From an uncultured Porphyromonadaceae bacterium (lineage in GTDB: Bacteria; Bacteroidota; Bacteroidia; Bacteroidales; Muribaculaceae): 64,000 nt of DNA. A program made the position numbers and the translations under genes. The stretch spans positions 5,066 through 69,065 of the forward strand of contig CAJKBH010000017.1 in assembly GCA_905198125.1 (NCBI GenBank), given 5' to 3'. A model generated the notes under the pieces. The model was not told the DNA's origin, searched no databases, and saw nothing but the letters and a program-made list of their open reading frames with translations. This document shows, one piece after another, positions 51,782 through 62,300 of the stretch (position 1 is its first letter; each line of letters begins with the position of its first letter).

Positions 51782-54700
51782 CTACTTCTTGCGGAAGTAT
51801 GCGACGGCGTTTGCGAACAGGTTCTGGCTCTTGTTGCCCGGCACGTTTATCATCAGGCCCGGGGTGTAACGCTCGGAGTGTCCCATCTTGCCTAAGATAA
51901 GGCCGTCGGGGCTTACGATACCCTCTATGGCGCAGACCGATCCGTTGGGGTTGAGGGGCGAATCCATCGTGGGGTTGCCCTCATGGTCGGCATACTGGAA
52001 CGCTACCTGGCCGTTGCTGAACAGGCGCTCGGCCAATTCGGCGTTTACGGTGAAGCGGCCTTCTCCGTGGCTCATGGCTATCTGATGGATGTCGCCGGTG
52101 TTGAATCCCTTGAGCCAGGGCGAGGCGGTGGTGCCCACACGCGTCGCGGCAATCTGCGAGATGTGACGGTTTATGTCGTTGCGGGCCAGTGTGGGCGACT
52201 GCTCGGTGAGTTCGCCTATCTTGCCGTCGGGCAGCAGACCCGACTTGACGAGAGCCTGGAAGCCGTTGCAGATACCTATTATAAGGCCCTTGCGCTCCAT
52301 CAGGCGTTCGATGGCGCTCTTGACGGCCGGGTTAAGCAGCACGGCCGAAATGAATTTGCCCGATCCGTCGGGCTCGTCGGCAGCCGAGAAACCGCCGGAC
52401 AGCGCCAGGATGTTGCAGGCGTCGATGTTGTCGGCCATCTCGCGGCAACTTGCCTCCACGTCCTCGGCAGTCAGGTTGCGGAACACCATGGAGCGTGTCT
52501 CGGCGCCCTCGCGCTCGAATGCCGCGGCCATGTCGTAGTCGCAGTTGGTGCCGGGGAACACGGGCAGGAACACCACGGGATGCTCCACGGCCTCGCCGGG
52601 ATATTCGGCGGCCGTCTTGCCCGCGCTGTCGGCGCAGGGTGCCGTGCCGCGCACCTCCGTGCGGTCGGCGAACACCGTGGCGAAACGCTTGCGATTCTGC
52701 TCGCGGAGCTCGGCGATGGTGAACTTCTCGCCGTTGAGCGATACGGTAGGCTCGATGATGGTCTTGCCGATGTACATGGCGTCCTCTATGCCGAGTATCG
52801 ACGAGTCGTCGGCCTCGATCAGTATGGAGCCGTACAGGGTGTCGAACAGCAGATGGTCGTTCGGAAGGTTGATTTCCGCGCCAAGGTTGTTGCCGAAGCT
52901 CATCTTTGCCACAGCCTCGGCCACACCTCCGCGGCCTATCGCCCATGCGGCGCGTACCTTACCCTCCTCAATGGCCTTGTGCACGGCTTCGAACACGCGG
53001 GTCACGCTCTCGGAATCGGGCATGCCGTTGGCGCGTACGCGCGGGCTGACCAGGTGCAGCGAGTCGAGCGGCTGCTTGAATTCCGGGCTTACGGCCTTGG
53101 TGGCGTTCAGCGTGGTGACGGCGAACGCTATCAGCGTCGGGGGCACGTTCAGGTGTCCGAAGGTGCCGCTCATGGAGTCCTTGCCGCCGATGGAGGGGAG
53201 GCCAAGCTCCTTCTGCATACGGAGAGCGCCTAACAATGCGCTCAGCGGCTTGCCCCACGATTCGGGCGTGTGCATGCGCTCGAAATATTCCTGATAGGAG
53301 TAGCGCAGCTTGTGGAAGTCGGCTCCGGTCGCCACGGCCTTGGCGGCGGCGTCCACAACGGCCCATGCGGCGCCGTGGTAGGGGCTCCATTCCGTCAGGT
53401 AGGGATCGAAGCCATAGCTCATTATCGAGGCGGTATCGGTGTGATGCTTGCCTACGGGGAGCTTCTGCAGAGATACCTGCGTGGGCGTGCCGGCGTATTT
53501 GCCGCCGTAAGGCATCAGCACCGTGGTGGCGCCGATGGACGAGTCAAACATCTCCTCCAGGCCGCGCTGGTCGGTGACGTTTATGTCGTCCAGGTTGTTA
53601 AGTATCTTGTCGCGGAGCGTGTCTCCTGGCACTATGCGTGCGAACGGGTCGCGGTCGTCCACGGCCTGTATCTTGGCCACCGTGTAGCGGGGAGCGCCCG
53701 CCGAGTCGATGAAGCTGCGCGCGATGTCGGCCACTGTCTCGCCGCGGCGGAACAGGCGCATGCGGCCCGTGTCGGTCACGTTGGCTATGTGGCGCACCTC
53801 GATGTTCTCCTCGTGGCAGTAACGTTCGAATTCCTCGCGGTCCTTCGGGTCTACGACGGCCGACATGCGTTCCTGGCTCTCGCTGATGGCAAGCTCGATG
53901 GGGTTGAGGCCGTCGTACTTTACGGTCACGTTATCCAGGAAGATGTCGAGACCGTCGGCCAGCTCGCCGATGGCCACGCTGACGCCGCCGGCGCCGAAGT
54001 CGTTCGACTTCTTGACCAAGCGTGTCACCTCCGGACGGCGGAACAGGCGCGACAGTTTGCGCTCCTCGGGCGCGTTGCCTTTCTGCACCTCCGAACCGCA
54101 CACCTCAAGGCTGGCCTCGTTGTGCTCCTTGGACGAGCCGGTGGCGCCGCCGATGCCGTCACGGCCCGTGCGGCCGCCGAACATCAGCACCACGTCGCCC
54201 GGCGCGGGCGACTCGCGACGCACTGCCGAAGCGGGAACGGCGCCGACCACGGCTCCTACCTCAAGACGCTTGGCGGTGTATCCGGGGTGGTATATCTCGC
54301 GCACATGGCCTGTGGCCAGGCCTATCTGGTTGCCGTAGCTGGAATATCCTGCGGCGGCACCCTTTGTGATGACGCGCTGCGGCAGCTTGCCGGGCAGCGT
54401 GTCGGCCACGGGGGCGTAGATGTCGCCGGCGCCGGTGACGCGCATTGCCTGGTAAACGTATGCACGGCCCGACAGCGGGTCGCGGATGGCGCCGCCAAGA
54501 CAGGTGGACGCGCCGCCGAAAGGCTCTATCTCGGTGGGATGGTTGTGGGTCTCGTTCTTGAACTGCAGCAGCCAGCGTTCGGTCTCGCCGTCCACGTCAA
54601 GGTCCACATATATCGAGCAGGCGTTGTTCTCCTCGCTCTGTTCCAGGTCCTGCAGCTTGCCGTTGGCCTTGAGCCAGCGGGCGCCGATGGTGGCGAGGTC

Positions 54701-55498
54701 CATCAGATGCAGGGGTTTCTCGTCGCGGCCAAGTTCGTGGCGCATGTCATGCCAGAGGTTCAGGGCCTCGCGTATGTCGTCGGCCACGGGCGAATCCTCC
54801 ACCTCGATGTTCTCAAGCTGAGTGGTGAAGGTGGTGTGGCGGCAATGGTCGCTCCAATAAGTATCGAGTATTCGTATTTCTGCCTCCTGCGGGTCGCGCC
54901 CCTCGGAAGCGAAGTATTTCACGGCTTCCATCAGGTCGTCGGTGCTCATGGCCAGATCCATGCTGACGCGGAGTGTGTCGGCGTCCTCGCGTGTCATGGT
55001 GGAGAAACCCTCGATGGCTCCCACGGGCGTCTCGGCGCCGCGTTCGGGCAGTGCGAGGCGCGACATGTCCTTCTCGCGGTTCTCCACGGCGTTGATCAGG
55101 TAACGGGCCACGCGCTCGCGCTGTTCGGGCGTGAGGGTGTCGTCGAAGATGTAAAGGCGTGCGGATGTGATCTCGATGTCGGCGCCGGGCTGGATGAGGC
55201 GCACGCAGGCGCGGGCGGCGTCGGCGCGCTGGTCAAACTGGCCGGGCAGCGGCTCTACGGCCAGGCTGGGTACGCCTTCAAGGTCGAGGGTGTCGGTCAC
55301 CGTGTCGGTGGCGCGCTCGCCGAACACCGAATAACGGGTGCTTTCGAGAAGTTCGGGCGAAAAACCGAACAGGTCGTACACGGCCACGATACGCAGCGAT
55401 TTGAGTCCCAGTCCCAACGTATTGTTGAGTTCGCGGCGGAGGCTTTCGGCCTCGCTGCGGAATTCAGGACGTTTCTCTACAAATATTCTGTTTGCCAT
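51782..55498 (-). CDS. purL: FGAM synthase, single-chain PurL
   Basis: 1238 aa, so synthetase and glutaminase are fused as in Proteobacteria and not split into PurS/L/Q. It makes FGAM from FGAR, glutamine and ATP. Motifs: SDHCRHTTFTTQL near 212, FKNETHNHPTEIEPFGGAST near 310-330, GGKDSMSGTF near 745. The C-terminal glutaminase starts VVFLPVFPGTNCDYDMAAAF and has its catalytic Cys in IIGICNGFQALV. The start MANRIFVEKRPEFR is unambiguous. Confidence 0.98.
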   Translation of the reverse strand: MANRIFVEKRPEFRSEAESLRRELNNTLGLGLKSLRIVAVYDLFGFSPELLESTRYSVFGERATDTVTDTLDLEGVPSLAVEPLPGQFDQRADAARACVRLIQPGADIEITSARLYIFDDTLTPEQRERVARYLINAVENREKDMSRLALPERGAETPVGAIEGFSTMTREDADTLRVSMDLAMSTDDLMEAVKYFASEGRDPQEAEIRILDTYWSDHCRHTTFTTQLENIEVEDSPVADDIREALNLWHDMRHELGRDEKPLHLMDLATIGARWLKANGKLQDLEQSEENNACSIYVDLDVDGETERWLLQFKNETHNHPTEIEPFGGASTCLGGAIRDPLSGRAYVYQAMRVTGAGDIYAPVADTLPGKLPQRVITKGAAAGYSSYGNQIGLATGHVREIYHPGYTAKRLEVGAVVGAVPASAVRRESPAPGDVVLMFGGRTGRDGIGGATGSSKEHNEASLEVCGSEVQKGNAPEERKLSRLFRRPEVTRLVKKSNDFGAGGVSVAIGELADGLDIFLDNVTVKYDGLNPIELAISESQERMSAVVDPKDREEFERYCHEENIEVRHIANVTDTGRMRLFRRGETVADIARSFIDSAGAPRYTVAKIQAVDDRDPFARIVPGDTLRDKILNNLDDINVTDQRGLEEMFDSSIGATTVLMPYGGKYAGTPTQVSLQKLPVGKHHTDTASIMSYGFDPYLTEWSPYHGAAWAVVDAAAKAVATGADFHKLRYSYQEYFERMHTPESWGKPLSALLGALRMQKELGLPSIGGKDSMSGTFGHLNVPPTLIAFAVTTLNATKAVSPEFKQPLDSLHLVSPRVRANGMPDSESVTRVFEAVHKAIEEGKVRAAWAIGRGGVAEAVAKMSFGNNLGAEINLPNDHLLFDTLYGSILIEADDSSILGIEDAMYIGKTIIEPTVSLNGEKFTIAELREQNRKRFATVFADRTEVRGTAPCADSAGKTAAEYPGEAVEHPVVFLPVFPGTNCDYDMAAAFEREGAETRSMVFRNLTAEDVEASCREMADNIDACNILALSGGFSAADEPDGSGKFISAVLLNPAVKSAIERLMERKGLIIGICNGFQALVKSGLLPDGKIGELTEQSPTLARNDINRHISQIAATRVGTTASPWLKGFNTGDIHQIAMSHGEGRFTVNAELAERLFSNGQVAFQYADHEGNPTMDSPLNPNGSVCAIEGIVSPDGLILGKMGHSERYTPGLMINVPGNKSQNLFANAVAYFRKK

Positions 55499-55609
55499 AT
55501 ATATAATACGGATAAGCTTTATAGCGGATGTTTTAGTCTCGATGCGGATTTTTAGTCTCCACGCGGTTCCTTAAAAATTTCACGCGGATTCTTGAATATG
55601 CGGCTGACG

Positions 55610-56077
55610 TCAGATTACCGTGTCCAGTACTTTCTGAGCCTGCTTGCGGCGGTAGTCGGCGAGCTTTCCGGCCAGTTCGGGATCGGATACCGCCATTATC
55701 TCAACCGCGAGTAAGGCTGCGTTCTTGGCGCCGTCGATAGCCACGGTGGCCACGGGGATGCCGGTGGGCATCTGTACTGTGGAAAGGAGCGAGTCCATGC
55801 CCCGGAGTGCCTGCGACATCACGGGGACGCCGATTACGGGGAGGGTGGTCTTCGAGGCTACCACACCTGCTAAGTGAGCCGCACCTCCGGCACCGGCTAT
55901 GTAGGCGCAGAAACCGCGCTCGCGACCGTCCTTAAGCCATTCGGCCAATGCTCCCGGAGTGCGGTGCGCGCTGTAGACGCGCTTGTCGTATTCCACTCCA
56001 AAACTGTCCAGAATCTCGAACGCTCCCTTCATTACCCCCAAGTCGGAGGCAGAGCCCATTACTATTCCAACCTTCAT
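55610..56077 (-). CDS. purE: N5-CAIR mutase (PurE)
   Basis: 155 aa. Class I-type features: MGSASDLGVMKGAFEIL near 8-24, SAHRTPGALAEW near 41, AGAGGAAHLAGVVASKT near 61 and MDSLLSTVQMP near 92. It interconverts N5-CAIR and CAIR; class I normally needs PurK, which is not in this window. First gene of the leftward cluster, with 18-bp repeats upstream. Confidence 0.96.
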   Translation of the reverse strand: MKVGIVMGSASDLGVMKGAFEILDSFGVEYDKRVYSAHRTPGALAEWLKDGRERGFCAYIAGAGGAAHLAGVVASKTTLPVIGVPVMSQALRGMDSLLSTVQMPTGIPVATVAIDGAKNAALLAVEIMAVSDPELAGKLADYRRKQAQKVLDTVI

Positions 56078-56104
56078 CTGTATATCTGATTTTTAACCTT
56101 AACT

Positions 56105-56230
56105 TCTGAGAATAACCCTGATCCCGAGAATAATCCTGATTCCGAGAATAATCCTGATTCCGAGAATAACCCTGATTCCGAGAATAACCCTGATTCCGAG
56201 AATAACCCTGATTCCGAGAATAATCCTGAT
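56105..56230. repeat. Seven 18-bp direct repeats upstream of purE
   Basis: Unit TCCGAGAATAAYCCTGAT repeats seven times without spacers (56105-56230); the first copy is diverged. It lies between the tRNA terminator and purE, 28 bp before its start. Read as protein it gives a meaningless 6-residue repeat. It is not a CRISPR (no spacers). Confidence 0.9.
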
Positions 56231-56249
56231 TTCTGAGCTGACTCGGAGA

Positions 56250-56292
56250 TAAAAACGCGCGCAGGCGTACGGCCATGACCATACGCCTGCGC
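56250..56292 (-). terminator. Terminator after tRNA-Leu
   Basis: GCGCAGGCGTA (56259-56269) pairs with TACGCCTGCGC (56282-56292); on the minus strand it is followed by GCGTTTTTAT. It separates the tRNA from the purine operon. Confidence 0.8.
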
Positions 56293-56491
56293 ATCGTGAT
56301 TCTGTTGCATGTCGGATTCCGCGTTATATGCCCGCACACATCGTTTCTGTCGCATCTGGTGCTGTTCGAACCAGTGACAGTGCAAATGCGGATGTTTTGA
56401 CCTTGTGCTTGCTAACGTTCTGACCGACATATTATTTACGGCACACCGGGCGCCGATTGTTTTGCAACGGCACACCGGGCGCCGCTTTCAG
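56293..56491. other. Spacer between the tRNA and its terminator
   Basis: About 200 bp downstream of the tRNA gene, containing two copies of CGGCACACCGGGCGCC (56468-56483) with a partial copy GGCACACCGGGCGCC at 56440-56454. No credible gene. Confidence 0.4.
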
Positions 56492-56575
56492 TACAGAAAG
56501 TGGGACTCGAACCCACACAGCCTCAACGGCCAAGGGATTTTAAGTCCCTCGTGTCTACCATTCCACCATTTCTGC
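56492..56575 (-). tRNA. tRNA-Leu (anticodon UAA)
   Basis: 84 nt cloverleaf with a long variable arm as expected for Leu. The acceptor stem starts GCAGAAA; the anticodon loop is CTTAAAA between GGGA and TCCC, so anticodon TAA; the T-arm is GTGGG-TTCGAGT-CCCAC. CCA is not encoded. Confidence 0.96.
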
Positions 56576-56618
56576 CTCCATCCGAAACCCTCTTTAAGGT
56601 TCCATCCAATAGAGACTG

Positions 56619-56626
56619 CAAAATTA
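56619..56626 (-). promoter_or_regulatory. -7 box TAATTTTG of the tRNA
   Basis: An exact TAnnTTTG on the minus strand 44 bp upstream of the tRNA; no clear -33 TTG. Confidence 0.45.
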
Positions 56627-56679
56627 ATAATAAATCTTGAATTTTGAAAATAAAGAATGTCCATCCGATAAAAAATCTG

Positions 56680-56687
56680 TAACTTTG
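56680..56687 (+). promoter_or_regulatory. -7 box TAACTTTG abutting the queA start
   Basis: TAACTTTG ends only 4 bp before the queA ATG (56692). In Bacteroidetes RNA starts about 4-8 nt after this box, so the transcript would begin at or within a few bases of the start codon: apparently leaderless. Confidence 0.55.
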
Positions 56688-56691
56688 CAGC

Positions 56692-57939
56692 ATGAACGAG
56701 ACAGAGATAAAGGCGATACATATAGCGGATTTCGATTACCCGCTGCCGGACGAACGGATCGCGAAGCATCCGCTGACGGACCGCGCGGCGTGCAAGCTGC
56801 TGGCGGCCGACAACAGGGGTAATGTGAATCATACCGTTTTCAGCGAGTTGCCGGGACTGCTGAGTCCGGACACCATAATATGCTGCAACGACACGCGCGT
56901 CATCAATGCGCGCATCGAGATGCACAAGCCCACCGGCAGCCGCATCGAGATCTTCCTGTTGGAGCCGGTCGAGCCGCACGATTACGTGCTGATGTTCCAG
57001 GAACGGCAGCGTTGCGTGTGGCGTTGTCTGGTGGGCAACCGCAAGCGTTGGAAAGAGGGTGAACTGGTCAAGGAGATAGACGTGAACGGCTCGGTGTGCC
57101 GTCTGCGCTCACGCATTCTCGGCGAGGCTCCGGGCAACAGCTTCGACATCGCGTTCGAATGGGACGGCGCCCATAATTGGGCCGACATCGTGGAGGCTGC
57201 GGGTCGCATTCCTATCCCCCCGTACCTGCATCGCGAATCGGAGGCGAGCGACACAGATGATTATCAGACAGTCTACGCCCGTATGCAGGGTTCTGTCGCC
57301 GCGCCGACGGCCGGACTGCACTTTACTGATGAACTGATGGATCAGATTCGCGGCCGTGGCATCGAATTCCATCCCGTCACGCTTCATGTGGGTGCCGGTA
57401 CGTTCCAGCCCGTGAAGTCGGAGGAGATTGGCGAACATCCCATGCATACGGAGAAATTTACCGTCACGCCTGAAACGGTCGGCGCCATAATCCGACAATT
57501 GGAAGCCGGCCATCCCGTTACGGCTATCGGCACCACTTCGGTGCGTACCCTCGAATCATTGCCTTATATCGGCCGACATCTTCTTACGGGGGCCGACAAT
57601 CCATACAGCGTATCGCAGTGGGAGGCGTATGAATCGGAACCGTTCGACACGTTGCCGGCGCTAAAGGCTCTGTATGACAGGCTGGTTGATTCCGACAGCG
57701 ACGTACCCGCGTCGATGGAGACATCCATCATGATCGCACCGGGATTTCAGTGGCGCATCGTGTCGGCGATGGTCACCAATTTCCATCAGCCGCAGTCGAC
57801 GTTGCTGCTGTTGGTCAGCTCGTTTCTCGGCAATGACGAAAACGGCACGCCGTTGTGGCGCGGCTATTACGACCGGGCGTTAGAGAACGGCTACCGCTTC
57901 CTCAGCTACGGCGACGCCTGCTATTTTACACGTAAGTAA
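56692..57939 (+). CDS. queA: tRNA S-adenosylmethionine ribosyltransferase-isomerase
   Basis: 415 aa. It forms epoxyqueuosine from preQ1 in tRNA using SAM as ribosyl donor. Typical motifs: DFDYPLPDERIAKHP near 12, NDTRVINARIE near 65, GSVAAPTAGLHFT near 200, HVGAGTFQPVK near 230 and ITNFHQPQSTLLLLV-type block (VTNFHQPQSTLLLLVSSF) near 362. ATG 56692 is the only start in reach. Stop and aroA start overlap as TAATG. Confidence 0.97.
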   Translation: MNETEIKAIHIADFDYPLPDERIAKHPLTDRAACKLLAADNRGNVNHTVFSELPGLLSPDTIICCNDTRVINARIEMHKPTGSRIEIFLLEPVEPHDYVLMFQERQRCVWRCLVGNRKRWKEGELVKEIDVNGSVCRLRSRILGEAPGNSFDIAFEWDGAHNWADIVEAAGRIPIPPYLHRESEASDTDDYQTVYARMQGSVAAPTAGLHFTDELMDQIRGRGIEFHPVTLHVGAGTFQPVKSEEIGEHPMHTEKFTVTPETVGAIIRQLEAGHPVTAIGTTSVRTLESLPYIGRHLLTGADNPYSVSQWEAYESEPFDTLPALKALYDRLVDSDSDVPASMETSIMIAPGFQWRIVSAMVTNFHQPQSTLLLLVSSFLGNDENGTPLWRGYYDRALENGYRFLSYGDACYFTRK

Positions 57940-59267
57940 TGGCGATAGTAAAGGTACACTACGATGCGAGCCGGGAGTGGGAGAGTGTCCGGCTCCCCGG
58001 GTCGAAAAGCATAGCGGCCCGCGCGTTGGTGTGCCGTTATGTGTATGGCCTTGATACGGAGCTTGTAAACCTGCCCGACTGCGACGATACGATAGAATTG
58101 TCCGAGGCATTGCGTCGACTGTCGGAAAAAATCGACAAACCGTTGCTGCGTTTGGAAGAATTCGGCGAACTGCCCCCCTGCGTCATGGAGTTCAATCTGG
58201 GCAACGGCGGCACGTCGCTGCGTTTCTTCGTGGCGCTGGCGGCATCGTTGCCCGGCCTGACGGCATACGTGGACTGTGCGCCTGGACTGAAACGGCGTCC
58301 TCTCGCACCGTTGCTTGACGAGCTGAGACGCCATGGCGCCGAGATAGAATGTCTGGAACGCCCCGGCTACGCCCCGCTGAAAATCACCGGTCGGCGTCTC
58401 ACCGGCAATGAGCTGACGGTAAGCAGCGGGCAGAGCTCGCAATTCCTTTCGGCGTTGCTTATGGCCTCGCCGCTGTGGAACATCAAGGCGGCACCGGCGG
58501 TGCCTGACGTCACCGTATCGAAACCTTACGTCGAGATGACGCGCCGGGTAATGGAGAGTTTCGCAAAGTCTCCGGAACGATACGAGATAGAGGCCGACTG
58601 GTCGGCTGCGAGCTATTTCTACGAGTTGGCTCTTGCTGTGCCGGGACGCAAATTATATATCGAGAATCTGACCGATGCGGAGCATTCCATACAGGGCGAC
58701 AGCGAGACGCAGAATATCTTCGCATTTTTAGGCGTGGGAACGCACCGCGCGGAAGATTCGGCAACTGGGGCGGTGCTTGAAGGAGACGCGAGGGCCACAC
58801 GCGCTCTTGCCGATACCGGCATGTCCCTCAGGCTCGACATGGGCGACACGCCCGACCTTGTGCCGGCACTGGCCGTGGGGATGTGTCTTGCCGGCATACC
58901 GTATGTCTTTGAGAATGTCGGCGCCCTGCGCGTCAAGGAGTCCGACCGTCTGCAGGCACTGTGCGCGGAGCTGCATAAGGCCGGATTTGCCGTGCGTATG
59001 GCCGATGACATCGCCGGGGATGACGCCCCGATGCCCCGGGAGACGCCGACGGTAAGCCTGGTATGGAAGGGTCAGAGATACCCCGTGGCCGACGACGAGA
59101 CATTCGAGGCCTGGAACGACCACCGGATCGCCATGGCAATATCGATATTGGCAACCCGCTTGGGCTGGCTCGGAATCAAGGACGGCGAAGCGGTGGCCAA
59201 ATCCTTCCCCGACTTTTACAATGAACTTGGCCGCCTGGGCTTCAAGATAACCGGCATCGGGAGCTGA
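57939..59267 (+). CDS. aroA: 3-phosphoshikimate 1-carboxyvinyltransferase (EPSP synthase)
   Basis: 442 aa. It adds the enolpyruvyl group of PEP to shikimate-3-phosphate. Family motifs: LPGSKSIAARALV near 19-31, LGNGGTSLRFFVAL near 86-99, DWSAASYFYELAL, KESDRLQALCAEL and DHRIAMAISI near the C-terminus. The Lys-Ser of the first motif binds substrate. One-base overlap with queA suggests cotranslation. Confidence 0.97.
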   Translation: MAIVKVHYDASREWESVRLPGSKSIAARALVCRYVYGLDTELVNLPDCDDTIELSEALRRLSEKIDKPLLRLEEFGELPPCVMEFNLGNGGTSLRFFVALAASLPGLTAYVDCAPGLKRRPLAPLLDELRRHGAEIECLERPGYAPLKITGRRLTGNELTVSSGQSSQFLSALLMASPLWNIKAAPAVPDVTVSKPYVEMTRRVMESFAKSPERYEIEADWSAASYFYELALAVPGRKLYIENLTDAEHSIQGDSETQNIFAFLGVGTHRAEDSATGAVLEGDARATRALADTGMSLRLDMGDTPDLVPALAVGMCLAGIPYVFENVGALRVKESDRLQALCAELHKAGFAVRMADDIAGDDAPMPRETPTVSLVWKGQRYPVADDETFEAWNDHRIAMAISILATRLGWLGIKDGEAVAKSFPDFYNELGRLGFKITGIGS

Positions 59268-59383
59268 GTTTTTAAGTGCAAATTTTACATTTTTTACACT
59301 TATTTTGCAGTTTGAAAGAAAAGTTGTACATTAGCGGAAAATTAGGATGAAAAACAACATTATTCATTAAAATCCGCTTACTT

Positions 59384-62300
59384 ATGAGACTTTCCTATCA
59401 TCTGTTGGCGACTCTGCTTCTTGCATGCGGCCTATGGACCGCGGCAGATGCGCAGACGGTCGCCAAGGTCTCGTCACACAGTACGAGCAAGACAGTGCCG
59501 GTTGCGAAAGCTTTGAGCTACAGCGAGGCCGATGCGAGTCAGACCATTCCGATGACACGCCGTCAGGCCCGTCTGTCCGGTGTCCAAAGTCCCGCATCAC
59601 GCCCCGCACCCCGCGTGATGTCATCCGCGCCGTCGCTGGCGCCCAACATCGTGCTGCGCGGCGAGGTGGTGGACGCCGACACATGGCTCCAGACGCCGAC
59701 TGCGTACGACATCTCGCAGATTCTGGTGACCAACGGCGTGGCATCGTTCAAGAAATTAGGCTCGATGCGTCTGGCCTACAGCATGATGTACGACAACTGG
59801 GACGGCATCCTTTACGCCTCGGGAGTCTCTGCCGAATTCGGCGACGTGTCGTACGACGTGGACCTGTACCGCATCTCCACCTGGAAGAACTATAAGTCGT
59901 GGCTCGGCGACGATCCCACGTTCATAGCGGGCAGCGACTGCGCACGCGACCCCTCCACGGGCGATGTCTATTCCTGCGTGATGGGTGTGAACTCCAAGCC
60001 GTGCTGGGCTCAGAATAACTTCCATCTTGTGGACGAGTACACTGCCGGACCTAAGGAAATCATCAAGATTCTTCCCGAGACCCTTATAGCCGTGGGATGT
60101 ACCAATGCCGGACAATATTACGCCATGGGTGCCAGCGGCAAGTTCTACAAGGTGGAGAAGGCGACCGGCGAGCTGACCCTGGTGGCGCAGACTGACGTGG
60201 AATCCACTTATAAGTGCAGCGGATGTGTCAACGACGACAACAATACGTTCCTGATGACCTACGCCAACGACACGGAGGCCGGTCTGGTGGAGATAGACCT
60301 GGCCACGGGTGCCACCGTCACGCTGGCCAAGTTCCCGGACGGACAGCAGGTAGCCGGACTCCATATCGCCAAGCCTATGGCGCAGGCCAAGGCCCCGGCT
60401 GTTCCCGGACTTGAGGTTACTCCCCGTGACGCCGAGCTGAAGGCTGCAGTGAAGATCACCCTTCCTGTAACCCTCAACGACGGCACCCCCGCCGCCGGCG
60501 AGACCTTCACCTGGAAAGTCTATGTGAACGACGAGCCCAAGGCCACCGGTACCGCCCAGGCAGGTGCGACAGCCGAGACTGAGATAACCGTGCCGTCGGC
60601 CGGCTCATACGAAGTGGCTGTCGTTGCGGCTAACGCCACCGGCGACTCGCCGCAGGCCCTGATCAAGACATATATCGGACCCGGAGTGCCCAAGACTCCC
60701 GCCAATGTAGCCCTCGTCCTGAACGGTTCGAATGCTACCCTCACATGGGACGCCGTGACCGAAAGCAACGGCGGATGGTTCGACGCCCGGGCCGTGACGT
60801 ATAACGTGATGGACGAGACCGGCAAGACCGTGGCTACGGGACTCACCGAAACCACCTGGTCCACCACACTCGACGCGCCCGCCGGAACATACCGCCGCGT
60901 AAGCTACTCGGTGAAGGCCGTGAACAACAATGTGGAATCCGAGGCAGCCCGTTCAAATGTTATCGGACTGGGCAACTACACGGCGCCCATGAGCATGAAC
61001 CTCGACAAGCGCGACACATTCGACGAGCACACCGTGATAGACGCCAACAACGACCGCAACACGTGGCGCTATTCCGCAGGCCACACCATATATAGTTATC
61101 ACGACAGCAACAACGGCGACGACTGGCTCATGAGTCCGCCGGTATATCTGGAAGGCGGCAAGGTCTATGAGTTTACCACCTCGCTGGCCGCATCCAGCAA
61201 CTATTTCGCCGAGAAGATCGAGGTGAAGTACGGCACGGCGCCCACCGTGGAGGCCATGACGTCCACCGCCATCGAGCCTGTCGAGTTCAAGCGCTCGGAG
61301 CCCCGCGATATGCACGGTATGCTGCGCCCGGCCACCAGCGGCCTGTATTATATAGGTTTCCACGCCATCTCGCGTTACGGCCGTTATCTCATTACGCTCT
61401 ATTCCTACGACGTGCAGGAGGCTGTGGATCCGGCCACTCCGGAAGCTCCCTCGGAGATGACGGTAACCCCCGCCGCCAACGGCGACCTGAAGGCTACCGT
61501 AGCCTTCAAGTCTCCCGCCAAGCTTGTGGTAGGCACCCCGATTTCGGGTAACGTGAGCTGCCGCATCTATCGCGGCGAAACCCTTGTCACCACGCTGTCG
61601 TGCACTCCGGGCGAGGCTGCCTCGTACGAAGACGCCGTACCCGAAAAGGGAACATACGAATATGTAGTAAGGGCAGTGAACGGCGAAGTGGAAGGCCTCG
61701 CCGCACGCGTGTCGGCATACGTGGGCCCCTCCACTCCCGCCAACGTGACGGGCGTGAACCTGTGGCAGAGCGGCATGAACGTGAACATGACCTGGCAGCC
61801 CGTCACCACCGATGTGGACGGCAAGGAGATTCCCGCCGCCAACGTGACCTACGACGTTTACCAGGGCATTGTGCATGAGGATGGGCTCCATATCGGCAAC
61901 AAGCTGAACTCCACACCGCTCACCGACACGAAGTTTGCCGCCGAACTGCAGCAGAATCCCGACGAGCAGACATTCCTCTATCTGCTGGTGCGCGCCAATA
62001 ACCGCGACGTCAACGGCAACTTCACCTCAGGCGCGGCCATCGTGGGCAAGCCTTACGAACTGCCCGTGCGCTACAGCGCCGCTCCGAGCGAGAACCTGGC
62101 CATAGTGGCCGGCGGCGCCGGTACGGTGGGCCGTGGCTCGGATGCAGAGTCGATGCATTCGGCCGACAACGACGGGTTCTTCTACTACATATCCAACGCC
62201 ACCGCCTCCGAGACATATCTGGAGACCGGACGCATCAACCTCAACGTCGAGAAGCCAATCCTGACCCTCTGTGCATGGAGAGTGTCGGGCGAGGACAACA

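Noticed and set aside
53270..55555. 761-aa frame on the plus strand opposite purL
   Set aside because: Shadow of a high-GC coding gene; the minus-strand purL is certain and the plus product has no family character (His/Val/Ala/Gly-rich).
55499..56104. Purine riboswitch upstream of purE
   Set aside because: No purine-aptamer core could be recognised in the leader; only the 18-bp repeats and a short AT-rich leader are seen.
56105..56230. Possible CRISPR array
   Set aside because: Units are contiguous without spacers and no cas genes are present.
56074..56475. Frames across the 18-bp repeats encoding 6-residue repeats
   Set aside because: Both same-strand frames give simple hexapeptide repeats and no start signals; the DNA repeat explains them.
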